Assembly: GCA_020283715.1 (NCBI GenBank)
Contig: JAIQCW010000204.1
Coordinates: 30,358-94,357, forward strand
Source of the DNA: Cytauxzoon felis
Lineage: Eukaryota > Apicomplexa > Aconoidasida > Piroplasmida > Theileriidae
DNA: 64,000 nt
Direction of reading: 5' to 3'
This document shows, piece after piece, positions 23,675 to 33,850 of the stretch. The notes below the pieces were generated by a model. It saw only the letters and a program-made list of their open reading frames with translations. It was not told the DNA's origin and did not search any database. Position 1 is the first letter of the stretch. Each line of letters opens with the position of its first letter. The translations under genes and the position numbers were made by a program.

Positions 23675-26648
23675 TTACAGTGTATATTCTAATAATCTAT
23701 TCAATGAAGTACAATTTGACTCGGTAATATTGAATCTCGTCACACATGTATCATAAAAGTCTTGTATGTCCTAAAGTATAATGTTGGATACAAATACAAT
23801 TGTCAACCTGTGATATTTGTTTGTTGACTTCTTCAATGTCTATAATCAAGAAATTCTCTGAAAATGAGTTCAAATGTATACTCTTTGTCCTCATTAATGA
23901 GTCGTTCATGTTTTCCACCGTTTCGTATAATTTTTTAATCTATATATATATATATATAGTTGTTGCAAGATTACACATACATGATTGAAGTAATCATCCG
24001 ATATGTATCCTATGGTCATAGACATAATATGCATCAATACATCCTGAAGAAAAATGTTATAAAAGTATAGGAGATGATACCTCTGGTAGTATGCCTTGAC
24101 TAAATTCAACGAACGAAATTAGTGGTGCGATTAAAAATTTGATATATTCACTAGTTTGAACAGGGCGCTGTATATTTCATTAATGAAGTAAATTCAACAA
24201 ACCCCTTTTTCCGCCGCGCGACATTTAGAGGTCAATAATTGTACAAACTGTAAACTACACCTTGAACTAATATACAATGAATTTGTTATATAATCAACCT
24301 GTATAATATGAGTATACATCAAGTATACATACCAATTTAATCTCAATGAGCTTAATTTGTTGATTAATTACATTACAATAATCGTGAACCATTTTAACAC
24401 ACTCGAATATAAATTTTAACATAGATTGCATCTCATCGTAACTTCCGTCATCTTCATCACCTATTAAAAATCTATCCCACGTATCATTAAATTTTGAATG
24501 CACTTCATCAGATAATTCAATCTTGTACCGTTCAATGAAGATAGTTAGTGGCTCCAAAACAATATTGAAGATTTGCTTAACAATGATGCCCAAATCAGCG
24601 TCTTTATTGTTGCCAAGATAGTAAAGTAGACCATGTGGAAATGTTTCTCTTAAACTCGGATAGAGTTTAAATGAGTTGGTAATTACCACGATATCATGCA
24701 AAACGTACGTCGAATATGTAAAAGATATGCCAGATGGCCACTTCTGCATTAAGTTGTCGGTAGATGACCATTTCTGGGTTAAATTGGCATTATAAGGCAA
24801 TGCTTTATTGGATTTTTCATCAAAAGTTAATGCATTGTCAGTGTGCATATGAGTTATAAATGAGTCTACATGTTCTATATAATATTTAATTATGTCATTC
24901 ATAGCCTTGAGATATTGAGGGAACAAGTGATAAAGTAAACTATCATGGGAGATTAGATTAAAAATTTGTTTATATACAACTAAAGTAGATGAAATGTAGA
25001 ACTTTTTATCCATGAATGAAAATGATATGCCATCAATATCATGTTTCTTCTCCAGATCCTTATTGACCACTGACATTATATCATCAATATAGGTATTGCA
25101 AACAACACTTGTACAAAATTTTCTGTAAAAATTAAATGGTTGTATACATCCACGCCATTTCAATAAATGTGTATTGGACTTGTTGCAAGAGGATTCCAAT
25201 ATTGTAAGTAATTTTTCAACTGATTTGTAATTCTGGAAGAATTGATCAGGATATAATACAGTGAATATGTAGGGATAATTTTCATCGATAACGTCAAAAA
25301 TCATTGGTGGTAGTACATCTAATATACATGTACTCTTAAACACATCATTATTGCAATGTGATGATAAATCATCAAGAAAACGAATCAAGATACTTTGGTT
25401 GGGATCCAATAATTTAGCCCCAATGAAGTCAATAAACTTTAAAAACGTCTCAGAATCCTCATCAAATGAACGTAGCTTATGATTCGATTCAATTTTGACA
25501 AACTCAAAAAATGGTTTAAGGAATTTATCCGTGAATATGTTGATTAATTCATTATCATTTTGTTTATAATGACAACTTAATTCATCATATCCTTTAATCA
25601 TAGACGCTAATCCAGAGAGATATTCAGATGCCTCATATGTTATATTATCAACCCCTGTTGAATTTAAATTGCTATACAAATTGAATAAATGTTCAAATAA
25701 TTCCTGCGCGCATACTTTAATCAAAACCATTAAAGACTCATAAACATCTAATAGAGCACCACTCAATGTATCTTTAGAATATTCACTCTTGAAGTTTTGG
25801 GTCATTGCATCGTTACATAAATGCTCAGTAGTTGATATATATTCCATCAGAGTATTGACTCCAGAGTCATCATTATATCCCACCTCATCATCATTCATAA
25901 AATCGCGCAATTTCCCCTCATAATAATTGCACTTTTCTAGAAGAAAAGAGATGTGTTTGAGTCTTTTAGGTATGAGCTCGAATAATATCCAATTAACAGA
26001 GGCATTACAGTGTGTGAATTTATTGACGGTAAATAAATTGGTCTTAATATTTTTGGTAAATGCTTCAATAATTTTTGTAATTCCCAATACTTTTTTAGAG
26101 TGAATATCATATTTATACTCGTGAGATATATTAAATGTGTCAAAAACTTCATCACAAATACTGTCTAAATTTTCAGATGCTAATATGAAGGATCTGATAG
26201 CTAATTTAGAATACATTACGCATGATAATCTCTTTAATAACGTCTTTACGTTATTTTTAATAATCAGTTGACTATTGGTTAAATCGTCTACAGTTTTGTA
26301 AGAACTTGATATCTTTTCCTTAATTGGCCATAAAGTTGATAAAATTCGCTTGAAATTATCATTGTACATGGAGGCATTATTGAATGTAGTCCTTAATAAA
26401 GCTGAACTTTGGGACTGTGTTGCCAATAATAAAGCCAACAATTCATTGTAAACCTCATCTAGAGTTTCGGATTCTAATCTGTCTGCTATGAATTTCCCCG
26501 GTATAGACATTTGTTGATTCATTGAATGAATCCAATCCAATGATTGAGTATACAAGCTCCTCATTTTAGCCTTTTCCTTGTTACTAATGATCTTGTATTC
26601 CATTTCTAAGTGAAGATAGGACGGCAATTCAAGTAATGCTAGGTCCAT
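23675..26648 (-). CDS. Large helical protein, possibly a vesicle-tethering subunit
   Basis: A long first exon (26648-about 24330) and at least five small exons down to a stop at 23675, with introns such as the one containing the TA repeat at 23941-23958. The protein (near 900 residues) is helical throughout, with coiled-coil-like segments, and no signal or membrane segment. Its general style resembles subunits of multisubunit tethering complexes (COG, Dsl1/RINT1, GARP), but no block is diagnostic and I do not assign it. I chose ATG 26648 (MDLALLELPSY) because upstream frames are closed; a small 5' exon cannot be excluded. Confidence 0.62.
23941..23958. repeat. TA microsatellite in an intron
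   Basis: Nine TA units placed just before the AG acceptor (read on the minus strand) of a small exon of the large helical protein. Likely length-variable. Confidence 0.7.
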
Positions 26649-26870
26649 CAACAAAACGAGCAACAGCTGTCATGTCTGTAAGTATTATCAAATTATAAAT
26701 ACAGTTCCAAGAAGATTCTACTGGTGTTTGGAATTTTAATGCGATAATTTTAAATTATAAAAATATGTACATCACATATGAAGTAACACTATTATGTGTA
26801 AATAATCATTTATTTTAATCCAAATATATTTTGTGTAATATTTATTTAATAAATTATTCTTCTAGTAACC

Positions 26871-28631
26871 ATGGATATACAAAATGAATCCATAGACTTG
26901 GCTGAGGTATTACAGTTGAGTGACGCTGTAGTAAGGGCAAGGATAAATATGATCGACGCTGAAATTAAAATATTGAAAAGTGAGCATACTAGGCTCAAAT
27001 CGCAGCAAAAAATAATACAAGATCGTATAAAAGATAATTTGGAAAAAATTCAACTTAATAAACAATTACCTTATCTTGTCGCCAATGTCGTTGAGGTATC
27101 ATTCCTTTAATGTATAACACCCAATCCATATTTTATAGTTACTAGACTTTGAAGAAGAGGAAGAAGAGTTCGGAGCGTTACAAAATGTTGTAACCAAGAA
27201 GAATAGTAAATCTCTAGTAATTAAAACATCCACTAGACAGGTTTTTATAGAATTTATAGATTATTAATATGTCCCTTAGACCATTTTTCTACCAGTAATA
27301 GGATTGATTCCACATAATGAGTTGCATCCAGGTGAATTAGTAGGTGTCAACAAGGACAGTTATCTGGTACTTGATAAATTACCACCAGAGTATGACAACC
27401 GTGTCAAAGCAATGGAAGTATGTGAAAAACCAACTGAAGACTACTCAGATATTGGTATATTTCTGGAATTATAAATTCTGTATATTCATAGGAGGATTAG
27501 ATAAGCAGATACAAGAATTAATAGAAGCTATAGGTAATTTTACACCAAATAATAATTTAATATCAATAGTTCTACCTATAACACATAAAGAACGCTTTGA
27601 CAAAATTGGTATAAAACCACCAAAGGGTATACTTATGCACGGGCCACCTGGTATGTTTACCTGAAGGGATATAAATAAGAACCGTCATCAATCCCATTTG
27701 AGGTCTAGGTCGTAGCGTCAAATATTCTTCGCACTTGAGGTCCAATCGCTACCTTCGCCACGATCTCTGGGAGTGGCTATACTCTTTAGAGATAGGTAAT
27801 TGGAAGAGCTGACGGCAAGACGAAATAATGTAATCAATGAGATGCAATTGACTCTCTTATTAAATTCTCTATATTGTACTTGTATAGGTACGGGGAAAAC
27901 GTTATTGGCGAGGGCATGTGCGGCTCAGGTTTGTTAAATTATTGTGATGATCTGACATTTATTAGACAAAGGCAACGTTTTTAAAATTGGCTGGACCACA
28001 ATTGGTGCAAATGTTCATTGGAGATGGTTCAAAGATGGTTAGAGATGCTTTCAATTTGGCTAAAGAGAAGGCACCTACGATTATATTTATTGATGAAATT
28101 GATGCTATTGGTACAAAACGTTTTGATAGTGAATTATCGGGCGATCGTGAGGTACAAAGAACAATGTTGGAATTACTGAATCAGTTGGATGGTTTTAGTA
28201 GTGATGATCGTGTTAAAGTTATTGCAGCCACTAATAGACCTTATACATTGGATCCAGCACTGCTACGTTCTGGACGTCTTGATAGAAAAATTGAGCTGCC
28301 ACCACCAAATGAAGGTACCGTACAAATACCTATTGTTTATAATAATTACTTAGAAGCTAGAGCACATATCATACAAATACACTCTAGGAAAATGAATGTT
28401 AATAAGGATACAAACTTTACTGAATTGGCAAGATCCACTGAAAATTTTAATGGAGCACAATTAAAGGTATCCTTTTAATTTATAATTCAATTACTAATAT
28501 AGGCTGTCTGTATCGAGGCGGGTATGGTAGCATTACGTAGAGGAGCAACTGAACTAGAGCATGAAGATTTCGTCGAAGGTATAACAATGGTCCAAGCTAA
28601 AAAGAAAAATCCGCTAAACTACCTTAGCTAG
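26871..28631 (+). CDS. RPT5: 26S proteasome regulatory ATPase Rpt5 (PSMC3)
   Basis: One of six AAA+ ATPases of the 19S base, which unfold substrates for the proteasome. The N-terminal coiled coil (about 26871-27100) precedes the OB domain and the AAA module. Walker A, GPPG|TGKT, is split by an intron; Walker B is [18 protein letters not shown]; sensor and Arg-finger region is [20 protein letters not shown]. The subunit identity comes from [18 protein letters not shown] and [12 protein letters not shown]. Two in-frame introns of about 36 nt (near 27533 and 28317) would otherwise look like insertions. The intron 27651-27887 is 237 nt because it holds a dispersed element. The protein ends NPLNYLS, lacking the usual HbYX tail. 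Confidence 0.93.
27693..27822 (+). mobile_element. Dispersed TIR element copy 1, in Rpt5 intron
   Basis: Forward copy entirely within the intron that splits Walker A of Rpt5. Contains ACTTGAGGTCCAATCG, the core CACGATCTCTGGGAGTGG, CTCTTTAGAGATAGGTAA and the GCTGACGGCAAGA arm. The left side repeats the terminal motif (CATTTGAGGTC), and the right terminus is degenerate. Confidence 0.88.
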
Positions 28632-28706
28632 TAATATTATATAATAATCGTTCAACATATTAAATGCACTATAATTCTTTGTGATGCTTATTGTAAATGC
28701 GATTAT

Positions 28707-29811
28707 TCAGTCAATTAGTGGTGCAAATTGTTCTGGATGCGATGTCAATTCATCCAAACATGTACACTTGTTCAAAACAAATGTCACCGCAATCCAATAA
28801 GAATATATATTAAATAAAAGAACAAGTGTTAAAAAGGCTGCAGCCGTAAATTTAAATGCTAAAAGTCATTATTAATATCGAACTATATACTTACGTCTTT
28901 TTTGTAGTTTATACAGTACTACAACCTCTGACTGCCCCTCTGGTGTTAAATCCTTAGTTTCTGGAGGTAATTCATCCCTAGATACTTCCTCAGTCTCTCC
29001 ATCAGTCTCACCTAAATGTGGCAAAAATGGTATGTTGTCATATAATGATTGATTATTTTCTTTTGATGGACTTGGATTGTTATTCAGAGCACCGTCATTT
29101 TGTTGGCCATTTTTTGCGGCTAATGGTTCTGCAACTGCATCTACCTTGGTTGTATTTTGTACTTGAGGCTGTACATTCTCATTGTCTTTAGAATCAAGTA
29201 CAAGTGGAACAAGTGGCTGTTTATATACAGAAAGTGGTGTCATTATCTTGGCGTTGGGTAATTTCAAATTTATTGAAGTTGGTGAGTATATATTAGTCAA
29301 TCCAACATTCTGTAATAAAAGGTTCATTAATTGAAATAATAAAAACTAACGTGAATTTCAGGGGCTTTAGGTAGGAAATGGACCAATTCTGATAGATCCA
29401 GTATAGTCATGAGCACAAATAACAAAGATATCAATGATAGTACCAAATAAATGGATTCCAGTAGTATGTCGCGTTTTAATGCGCCAAAAAATCTGTATAA
29501 TTTATAATTTTACGGGAATAATATGTATATTCACCCTATTACTCCACAAGCTAGTTGTAGAGATAGTAACATACAAGATACATAATAGAAACTCGGGTGT
29601 AAATAGTGTAATATAGTATATAGACATAACCCTAGTAATGCTTGTGCAGATGCTATGAGGAATAGACCCTATGAAATTTTAAATTTAACATGATTAATAT
29701 ATTATACACATTAATTAATAATTTGTGAATTATAAAATAACTTACAGTTCTAACACTAAAAACACCCAGAAAATTTTTGGCCTTGAAAGTACTATAAGCG
29801 TCCTTTTCCAT
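28707..29811 (-). CDS. Four-transmembrane protein with large hydrophilic loop
   Basis: Five exons joined through introns at about 29745, 29505, 29335 and 28880. The N-terminal part has three hydrophobic segments (GLFLIASAQALLGLCLYTIL, FYYVSCMLLSLQLACGVIGF and LESIYLVLSLISLLFVLMTI), followed by an acidic, Asn/Gln-rich loop of about 150 residues, and a fourth segment (FTAAAFLTLVLLFNIYSYWI) near the C-terminus. There is no cleavable signal peptide. I do not recognise the family; it resembles small tetraspan proteins of apicomplexan membranes only in layout. Its start is divergent from the glyoxalase gene. Confidence 0.65.
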
Positions 29812-30172
29812 TTTATATGGTCAACTATATAACATTTAGATGTGTATATAACAATGTAATAACTATTAAATATTAAGGCGAGTACAGTACTTTATACCTA
29901 ATTATAAATTTGTTCCATATTACTTTGATGTCGTTTTATGCTAGGATTTGTCTACACATTTATGGGGAGTGAAATTCATATAAATATACCAGTATAAGAG
30001 ACTTCTCCCTTAAATTAATCTTTAAAATCGACAATGAGTATCCATATAAATGTTTTAATACTTACTTAACTGCCAAATATGGAAATGGTATTTTCCTCAT
30101 AAATTATATTACATACACCACATTAATTCATTCATTCATTGAGCCTACAACTATGTTAAAGTCCATTGGATA
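29812..30172. other. Intergenic region, divergent promoters
   Basis: AT-rich spacer between the divergent four-TM gene and glyoxalase II. No ORF or repeat element seen. Confidence 0.4.
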
Positions 30173-31342
30173 ATGAGATTGTTCTGTTTTATTACTCTGA
30201 ATGTATGTATCAGCAGGACTTCTCCCTTCATTTTTGGTGATTTTCAGCCATTATTTAATAAGATAACATTGTCACGTACTTGTCGTAGAGTATTTCATAC
30301 AAATTCACTAGTCATGCCGTCAAATGCTTTTGATAAAATTATAAAGGTATAATTGCTATGAGTTTATATATAATCCACTGTAGAATCCATGTGCTAGAGT
30401 TTTATTGGTGCCTACATTGAGGGATAACTATGCTTATATACTAACGGACAGAACTAGTAATTTATCATTATGCGTGGATCCAGCTGAGCCGGAGAAAGTG
30501 TTGAAGCTTGCGAATAGTGAAGGAATAGTTTTATCGATGGTTTTATGCACTCATAAACATAGTGATCACAGTGGTTTGTAACAAGTTATACTCATCATAT
30601 ATACTGTAGGTGGTAATGAGAGAATAAGGAAATTGGTTCCGGATATTACTGTTGTTGGATCATCATACGAGAGTGTACCAGGTGTTAATAAGCCTGTAAA
30701 TGATGGTGAAATTTTAAATTTTGGTGGGTATTATAGTATAAATGATGATATTTTATAGGTGATCTTGAGATTAAATGTATAAAAGCATCCTGTCATACTA
30801 TAGGTCATATTATGTATTATATATATTCTCCTGGAAATGCAGACTTACAACCTATACTATTTACAGGTAATCCCGTATATTTCTTATATAAACATCCTGA
30901 ACTAAATTAGGTGATACAATATTTGTTGGAGGATGTGGAAGATTTTTTGAAGGTAATGCTAAGATGATGTTGGATATAATGTATAAAGTTAAAAAGTTAC
31001 CACATGATACTCTTGTATATTGTGGACATGAATATACAGTAAAGAATTTGGAGTAAGTTTATACTATTCCTATCATTATAATTAAATTCAGATTTGCTTA
31101 TGGTGTTGATACATCAATAGATGTTAAGGATAAATTAGAATGGGCTAAAATTCAACGTGTCAACAATCACCCAACCATACCATCAACTATTGGTGATGTA
31201 AGTCTAATATATAAATATAAGTATCAATCAGGAAACAAAATACAATCCATTTATGCGTACTGAAAAACTTATGGCGAACTTAAAGGAGTCAAATGAAGAG
31301 TCAACAATGATGAAATTAAGAAATATGAAAGATGTATTCTAA
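30173..31342 (+). CDS. Glyoxalase II (hydroxyacylglutathione hydrolase), probably apicoplast-targeted
   Basis: Metallo-beta-lactamase-fold enzyme that hydrolyses S-lactoylglutathione to lactate and glutathione in methylglyoxal detoxification. The metal motif is THKHSDHSG (family THxHxDHxG), followed by [29 protein letters not shown] and [15 protein letters not shown], all metal or substrate ligands of glyoxalase II. The C-terminal helical domain ends MKDVF at 31342. Six or more exons with introns of 35-50 nt. ATG 30173 gives a signal peptide ([13 protein letters not shown]) and a basic Ser/Thr-rich transit region before the catalytic domain; a downstream ATG at about 30315 would give a cytosolic form. 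Confidence 0.88.
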
Positions 31343-31425
31343 AAAAATCACTCTAAATTTATAATTAACATATAATAAATTAAATAGTTTCAATCTATAT
31401 TATCAATTTTAATAGATTATACAGT

Positions 31426-31662
31426 CTATTTCTTACTAGTAATCACAGTCTTCTCCAAACTACTAGGGATAGTAGCCTCTATCTTGGCAGCCTTGGCACT
31501 ATTCGTTACCACCAAAGTATAAATATATTTTGAGCATCGTACCTTAAATTTCGAATATGCTACGCCACTCTTACCCTTCTTCTTATATACGGTAACAGAT
31601 TTGGCATCGGGACGTTTCAATACGCTCAAATAATCCTTAAGATCCCTCAATTGTTTAGGCAT
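31426..31662 (-). CDS. RPL38: 60S ribosomal protein L38 (eL38)
   Basis: Single-exon 78-residue basic protein, the normal length. It begins [20 protein letters not shown] and carries the family blocks [15 protein letters not shown] and a Lys-rich tail. Part of the large ribosomal subunit. About 84 nt downstream of the convergent glyoxalase II stop. Confidence 0.95.
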   Translation of the reverse strand: MPKQLRDLKDYLSVLKRPDAKSVTVYKKKGKSGVAYSKFKVRCSKYIYTLVVTNSAKAAKIEATIPSSLEKTVITSKK

Positions 31663-32060
31663 TTTCTATAAAATTATACCAAATGAATATATATATGTTA
31701 AACTTTATAACAAAATTAATATAACTTATATCTTAAATCATCTATAATAGTAGAAGGCTACAATCAATATAAACCCCACCCATAAACAAGATCAAAATCT
31801 AACAAAACTAACAAAGTATTTAAATATAAATTATTATTATATTCAATTTTAAATTTTAAATGCTCAGAAGTAATAATATCATCAAAGGCAGCACCATATG
31901 AGCAAACTGCGAATGTTAGATGTATTATTTCATCATAGCATGAAGATTAACGGTCTATCATAATAGTACAATAAGAATATCACTTCATCAGAACAAATAA
32001 CTTCATATCAACGTTACCCAGATAAGGATATTACCAATTGAGGTAGAATTTATATCTTTT

Positions 32061-32300
32061 ACACCTGAATTCCAATCCAACCCTCCTTCCACTAGGCCCC
32101 ACCTGATGTCGTCTTGCAGACAGCTTCTTCTATTTATCTCCCCCTTCGCTTCCCTGAGATCAGCTTCGGGTAGTACACTTGAGGTCCAATCACTATCTTC
32201 TTCACCGCCACGACCTCCGGGAGTGGCTCTACTCTTTAGAGACAGGTAAATAGAGAAGGCTCCACGCCGAGTGGGATCAGAGGCTGTAACCTCAGGTGGA
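32061..32300 (+). mobile_element. Dispersed TIR element copy 2, 3' of RPLP0
   Basis: Forward, nearly complete copy between RPL38 and RPLP0, ending 29 nt from the RPLP0 stop. It shows, in order, the GTCTTGCAGACAGC arm, the Pro/Arg-type module CTTCGCTTCCCTGAGATC, an internal CACTTGAGGTCCAATC, the core CACGATCTCCGGGAGTGG, CTCTTTAGAGACAGG, the CACGCCGAGTGG arm and the right terminus AACCTCAGGTGGA. Useful as a reference copy. Confidence 0.9.
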
Positions 32301-32328
32301 ATGGATGTATAACCTTTCGTGTAGTTAT

Positions 32329-33266
32329 TTAATCGAATAATGAGAATCCCATATCATCATCTTCCTCTTCGACTTCTTCTTCTTCGACTTGTTGTGTTTC
32401 GGTTTGTGTGGGTGCAGCGGATGCTGGTGTTGATAGTGTGGCGAGTGCGTCTGGATTTTCTAGTATATCTTTGAGTGTTTTAATTTCTGGGAATGCGAAG
32501 TCGGATTCGATAACTAATCCTACGCAATTCTTGAATGCTGATATAACAGAATGATCAATTGATAGTGATGTTGGGAATCCTAATTCGAGTGAGAATGCAT
32601 TTGCAAAGGTGATACCAGATTTCATACAATCTAGGATATCATCATCGGTAACATCCAATACACTTGCATCACAAATATCCCCACTATCATAAACTTTTTC
32701 AACTTTAAGACCGTATGAAAATGGTTTAATATTTAATTTTGTAATAATGTAGCACCAGATGCTGATACTTTATCATCTTTTTTAATTAAATGTACATCAT
32801 TTTGTATTTCAATTTGGCCTTTAACAATTTTAGTAGATATACCAAGCGCTTGAAAGAATGAAGTCTGTGATGGATCTAATCCTGTAGAACCAGCTGGTAT
32901 AAATACATCAACAGGTGCTATTACACCTTGACGTGCAGGTGCTGGTACGCGATTTTCTAAAATTACTCTACGTACATCCATAGGATCAGCTTCACAAAAT
33001 ACAAATCCAGTATTTAATTTTATACATTGTGAAAATCTTTCAATCTCTGGTGAATCTCCAAAATTCATACTTAATGCACGTCTTATCATTGTGTTTTTAC
33101 CCATCAATACCGTAGCCATACCTCTTAATGAATGACGTACGGTAGCCATCTGTTTAGATCCAACATGGTCGACACTAACAATCAGTATTCTTGGGTACGT
33201 CTTCATACAGTGGGTCAACTTCTCGAAGTATAATTTCTTCTTTTCTTGTTTACTCAATTTAACCAT
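32329..33266 (-). CDS. RPLP0: 60S acidic ribosomal protein P0 (uL10), frame broken once
   Basis: Stalk base protein that binds 28S rRNA and the P1/P2 dimers and recruits translation factors. The first part (33266-32740) has RILIVSVDHVGSKQMATVR and GKNTMIRRAL; the second (32738-32329) has ITFANAFSLELGFPTSLS and the stalk tail EEEDDDMGFSLFD. The family runs straight through ATLLQ-KLNIKPFSYG, but the frame shifts there: the minus strand reads CAAAATTAAAT where CAAAAATTAAAT is expected, a missing A at the run 32737-32740. No GT..AG pair can remove the break. As P0 is essential and single-copy, an assembly error is the likeliest cause. Confidence 0.92.
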
Positions 33267-33850
33267 TTTAATAAATACGATAAGATAAAATATATTAAAT
33301 CTAAATTAATATTATTATAAATAGGTTATGAAAATATGGAAATCTATTACGGAATGTATGGAATCATGTCGGCATTAGCAAATATATAGGATTTTATGTA
33401 TAAAAACATAAATTATACTTACCAATTAATAAATTTAATATAAATACTTATAATTTATATTAGACAAATTATATTTATACATATACTAAAACTCATAATC
33501 ATAGTTCATTCATCTATATGAGGTCAGTATCCGTCGTCTACAATGGGGTGGTCGATCTCCTATGTAATGGCGGTGATAATACTACACATTATTGTCTGAA
33601 TTGTCACATAACTTGTTAATATAAATAAATTCTGATATTATATTAAATCTAATATCAAAGTATAGATATTATAGTATAAAATATACATTTGCCATTAAAA
33701 TCATTTCTAATGTATACTAATACCTAATAATTCCTTGTATTTACATCAGTTTATAAATTTTTGATATTTATAACCGAATTTTACAATTAATTTAATATAG
33801 TGTTTGATTTTAACAAAATTTGTTATGATGTATATAATCACTTTATATAA
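33267..33850. other. Intergenic region, divergent promoters
   Basis: About 580 nt of strongly AT-rich DNA between divergent RPLP0 and the coiled-coil gene. No ORF or element copy. Presumably holds the strong RPLP0 promoter. Confidence 0.4.

Noticed and set aside
26637..26663. Earlier start of the large helical protein at 26663
   Set aside because: That position is a TTG; the first ATG in frame is at 26648, and the upstream frame is closed by a stop.
27533..27568. Rpt5-specific 12-residue insertion before [10 protein letters not shown]
   Set aside because: It begins with GTAATT and ends with AG, has a length divisible by three, and the family has no residues there; it is an in-frame intron.
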